NCBI GenBank assembly: GCA_964019415.1
Contig: OZ025875.1
Location: forward strand, 2,177,001 to 2,241,000
DNA from: Ianthella basta
Taxonomy: Eukaryota; Porifera; Demospongiae; Verongiida; Ianthellidae
Direction of reading: 5' to 3'
DNA: 64,000 nucleotides
The position numbers and the translations under genes were made by a program. The notes under the pieces were generated by a model. That model did not search any database and was not told where the DNA came from. It was given only the letters and a program-made list of their open reading frames with translations. Shown here one piece after another: positions 61,201 through 64,000 of this stretch (its first letter is position 1; every line of letters starts with the position of its first letter).

Positions 61201-63634
61201 AAACAAGTATTACTGAATGCTGCTACACTGTGATGCATTAGCAATGGTCCTTACATGCAGGAATGTAGCTAGCACCATCCTTGAATGTTGGGACCATTGT
61301 TAGTGCTTTGCTGTGCAGCAGGATTAACTCATTTCTGTGATTTTATGCCATCCTATGTCCTCACTATTATTATAGAACTTTATATTGTTTCTAGTTACTG
61401 TACTGTTTTCAGTGTGTAGCTAGCTAGCTAGCTCAGTTGTAGCTAGATAGCTACTAACCTACAACCATAGGACATTGGTGTAAGTGTTGGACCTTTTTTC
61501 TGTAATCCTGGAGCTTAAGGTGTGGTGTAGCTCCTAGGTTCTGCAGTAGCCCACCAAAAAGACTGCAGAAACAGTATCTATAAAAGCTATATACATAACT
61601 GTGCAGTATAAGTAAAAATGGTGGGGAAATGCACAACTGTGACTTTCCTTCAAACGGTATGCAAGCTATCTTTGGCCAAGGCTAGCTACATATGCACCTC
61701 CAAACAGACATACGACAATATTGCTAGAGTATTGAACTAACTAAACTTACTAGCCTATCTCATGGACTACACTTCTATATCTGTCATCCATCCAACACAC
61801 TGTAATAGTCAAAATTCAGAGTATCTCCTGTTTCTTCTTCATGACTGCTCACACAACAGCAGTTTTGAACAAGTTGAATGTGTTCCCCAACATTCCAATG
61901 GTCCTGTAGTTAAATCCATTTGAAATGGAATAAAATTATGTTGCAGCTGTTCTTATGATTCATTCTGATATTTTATATTCAATTACAACACAAATGTTTG
62001 CAATTGGTAAGATTTCAGTTATTGTATACATTCATTTGAATGGCTAGCAAAATAGCATTCTTTGTTTAAGCTAGTTTAAGTTGTTACTATTATTTCTGGT
62101 ATTTTCTGCAAAGATGTGAGCCTAATAGATTATAAATGTGCATGGATGTTATTTGTAATAGTGTGCAAGAAAGCTGTTTGATATCATCTCTACCTTCATA
62201 CTCCTTTACTCCACTCACAATCAGGAGCTTGAAAGAGGTTGTCCATGTAAAGCTGTTACTCAACCTCTGCTTTGCTCTGTTGGGGCTGTATGTCATCTTC
62301 ATCATCAGCACTGTCTCAACTGGTGTACCTGTGCTCTGTGGAGTGGTCTCTGCTCTCATGCACTACTTCTTCCTGGTTGTGTTCTTCTGGATGACAGCAG
62401 AAGCCATTCACTTACACAGGAAGTTGGTGACTGTGTTCAAACCAGACATCTCCAGCTATGTCACCATTGCCATGGCAATATGCTGGGGTAGGTTGGTGCA
62501 TGGGGAGAAGGAGAGTAACACAATAACTTGCATTCTCTTTGTATCGTATTGCCTTCATGTGCAATCCTACCTTCTACAGTTGTTCCAGCTTTCATTGTGG
62601 TGTTCTCCTTGGCTCCATACTACCATAACTACATTCATTCAAGATTGTAAGGAGCTTGACAGAATACTGCACAGTAATGCCTGTATTCAGTGTACTTAAA
62701 GTTGGTGTTTTCTCTCTCTACAAATTACAGCTGCCGTGTGTATGGATACTCCTTCTATATTGGTCTGCTCATACCATTTGGTGTCATCTACATCATGAAC
62801 TGGGTCATATTCATCCTCATTTTTGCCAGTCTGCTGTGTAGGCCCAACGTTAGGAAGGAGACAAGCAACAATGGAAACCTTCACAAACTGAAGGAGAACT
62901 TCATGATTGCCCTGGGACTGTCCCTTCTCTTTGGAATGGGCTGGGCCATTGGTCTGCTAGCCACCAGTGATCTTCCTGATGCAGTGCGCTACCCTGCCGA
63001 GTGGGTCTTCACCCTGACTACTGCCTTCCTGGGTGTGTACCTGTTTATACTCTATGTTGTGAGGTCTCCAGAAGCACGTAAACTTTGGAAGAGGTGGCTT
63101 CTCTGCCAGTGCAAGAAGGCTACTCATGGTGTGTCTAGATCTAGTATCAACAGTCCCAGGTCTCGCTTTGGAACAATGACTTCTGCCATCACGTCCTTGT
63201 GGGGAACTTTGAAACATGGCACACTGAGGAAGGCTGGCAAAAGCCCTGACACTCTGACACACAACACAACTGCTGAACAAGCTAATCTATACTCTTTCTC
63301 CAGTCCTACTGGAAGATTGCCAGACATTGCCTCCCCTTGTGTTGAGCAATCTTCTGTGATGGAGAATATCTCTGCCGGGGCCGCATCTCCCTATTTGCCA
63401 CCAGTGGAGGTTGAGTTAACATTGGTCCGTAGATTGGACCCAGATGGACCATCCAACAACGAGGAACCGGTAAAAGTGGACATTGATACTGAATCCATCA
63501 TTGAAACTATGAGCTTCCATGACAACTCCTCTTTGTTGGGCTTCAATGCTCTCTCTGCTCAGCAAGACCCAACTCCAACCGGCACAGATGGAGATTGCTA
63601 CACAGTCCAGAACAAGGAGACTGAAGGACTATGA
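50813..63634 (+). CDS. Gene D: long adhesion GPCR paralogue, 5' end uncertain
   Basis: Firm exons: 51163-51249, 51451-51681, 51826-52128, 52429-52704 (FN3s), 52864-53112, 53227-53538 (Ig), 54084-54371, 54790-55101 (FN3), 56156-56527 (Ig), 56647-56784 (EGF), 56860-57138 (Ig), 57207-57289, 57363-57603 (furin/linker), 57772-58016 (HRM), 58129-58272, 58353-58447, 58783-59248 (GAIN), 59333-59390, 59525-59628 (GPS), 59841-59968 (TM1), 62225-62487, 62580-62646, 62731-63634 (TM2-7, tail). These total 5645 nt and keep frame if the broken Ig exon at 55736-56045 is skipped. A divergent FN3-like exon probably ends at 51048 (HTAD then GTGAGG); its start, the signal peptide and promoter are not found. The GPS has [13 protein letters not shown]. 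The tail is about 187 residues, rich in Ser, Pro and acidic residues. RRKR furin site is kept. Confidence 0.85.
52185..52263. repeat. (CA)n microsatellite in gene D intron
   Basis: About 78 bp of pure CA repeat between two FN3 exons. Confidence 0.95.
53966..54000 (+). pseudogene. Relic exon start in gene D intron
   Basis: A good acceptor (CCCTTCCACAG) is followed by VPTALSA and then a stop. It looks like the beginning of a lost FN3 exon. Confidence 0.35.
54449..54705. mobile_element. 257-bp TIR element in gene D intron, with hammerhead-like core
   Basis: Inverted ends TAATAGCTTAAATCTTCTTT extend, imperfectly, for about 60 bp each side. Near the middle are CTGATGA (54606-54612) and CGAAACGTT (from 54626), with only a weak stem II between. 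Confidence 0.7.
55141..55215. mobile_element. Partial AGGCC-family TIR element
   Basis: One end of the element family seen at 29023 and 45934 (TTTGTCCATATAGAGGCC, then CTCAAATAGGGCC). The rest is missing. Confidence 0.55.
55361..55388 (+). pseudogene. Duplicate tail of an FN3 exon
   Basis: GTTAGAACCTTAGAAGATG followed by a GTGAGT donor repeats the end of the exon at 55101. It is probably what is left of a duplicated FN3 exon. Confidence 0.45.
55502..55531 (-). ncRNA. Hammerhead-like core, minus strand
   Basis: On the minus strand CTGATGA, an 18-nt stem-loop with a 6-bp stem II (two G-U pairs) and GAAAC follow each other, then GTC. Stem I could form four pairs; stem III has no loop, so only a dimer could fold fully. 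Confidence 0.45.
55736..56045 (+). pseudogene. Broken Ig exon of gene D
   Basis: Homologue of gene C exon 41853-42155. It is 310 nt instead of 303. An extra AT after GGAGACCAGAT shifts the frame into TAA about 120 nt in, and a second indel follows. Acceptor and donor are intact and both are phase 1, so skipping the exon keeps the receptor frame. Confidence 0.8.
59969..62224. other. TM1-TM2 intron of gene D, with two copies of a foldback element
   Basis: Two foldback copies (about 60412-60620 and 61159-61411) share GATGTAGGGATGGCAT ends and the following 150 bp (GTAATCCTGGAGCT words at about 60740 and 61505), so a segment of about 0.75 kb is tandemly repeated. The second copy has longer ends, GTACAGAAACTAGAA. 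The AGGCC-family element found here in B and C is absent. Confidence 0.6.
62225..63634 (+). other. Gene D: TM2-TM7 and cytoplasmic tail
   Basis: Exon lengths for TM2-3 (263) and TM4 (67) equal those of C and A. TM6 keeps [12 protein letters not shown]. The last exon is 904 nt against 532 in C. It continues after SPDTLTHN into a Ser/Pro/Glu-rich tail ending YTVQNKETEGL, suited to scaffold or kinase contacts. Confidence 0.85.
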
Positions 63635-63849
63635 CACTATTCCATTGTAACTGCACCTATACTGTATATCCTCAGTGTGACACAGAATGCACTATAATGT
63701 ATGCTAAACAGCACCATGCTACATGTACATCTAGGCTGTATTGTCATGTAGTGAGATTTTCAGTATTACATACAGTGATTCCTGTATAGCCTTAAGGTGT
63801 GTGCTTGTAGTTTGTAGTCCTTGGCCAGTGGATGCCAAATGATTGGTGA

Positions 63850-64000
63850 TTCGAAGGCATCTTCCACAGTTCTCGGCAGTTGTCATCCATGGCGACTGCC
63901 CGAATCCAGAGATGGGTTCTCACGCTAGGTACCTATGATTACCAGGTGATCTATAAGCCAGGTCCCTCTATTCCCCATGCAGACTGTCTCAGCCGACTGC
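63850..64000 (+). mobile_element. Ty3/gypsy LTR-retrotransposon fossil, RNase H end
   Basis: Reads as the C-terminal part of a Ty3/gypsy RNase H domain (words MATARIQRWVLTLGTYDY and YKPGPSIPHADCLSRL). It lies about 215 bp past the gene D stop, same strand, and is cut by the window end, so its completeness and age cannot be judged. Confidence 0.75.

Overview
The window looks like a stretch of an early-branching animal genome, most likely a sponge (Porifera), with a cnidarian as the main alternative. The reasons are spliced genes with many short GT-AG introns, TATA promoters, and a tandem family of adhesion G-protein-coupled receptors (aGPCRs) whose ectodomains are built from phase 1-1 exons (FN3, Ig, EGF, HRM, GAIN/GPS). 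A CR1/L2-type LINE, a Helitron, foldback elements, a CACTA-like element and long CA/GT microsatellites lie among them. The species call is inference; no marker gene fixes it.

Layout on the + strand: (1) 92-8275, receptor copy A, a decayed pseudogene. (2) 9625-10016, relic A', a scrap of another copy. (3) 10321-30497, duplication unit 1, carrying gene B: signal peptide, two FN3, HRM, GAIN, GPS and TM1, but no TM2-7. (4) 30498-47406, duplication unit 2, carrying the 5' 18 exons and TM1 of gene C, followed outside the unit by its TM2-7 exons to 49050. Gene C is intact: 23 exons that sum to 4812 nt, 1603 codons. (5) 49051-50812, intergenic. (6) about 50813-63634, gene D, a longer paralogue with seven or eight FN3 and five working Ig domains, one broken Ig exon and a long cytoplasmic tail. 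(7) 63850-64000, the end of a Ty3/gypsy polymerase fossil cut by the window edge.

B and C arose by a direct tandem duplication of about 17 kb. Its right breakpoint lies in the TM1-TM2 intron, which explains why B lost TM2-7. Unit 1 later gained a 3.95-kb CACTA-like element, six foldback insertions and a 1.17-kb insert carrying two exons of a CG-1-like protein, and lost 2.84 kb of ectodomain exons. Unit 2 gained a 496-bp Helitron. C and D share a 436-bp tract with no differences that crosses two introns, which points to recent gene conversion.

The most striking non-coding signal is a complete type I hammerhead ribozyme fold at 22062-22136 inside the CACTA-like element. A broken relative lies at 8845-8901, and several shorter hammerhead-like cores sit in foldback repeats. 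The receptors should act at the cell surface: modular adhesion ectodomain, furin-type site, autoproteolytic GPS, then a seven-helix signalling part. B would give a one-helix form unless it splices into downstream exons.
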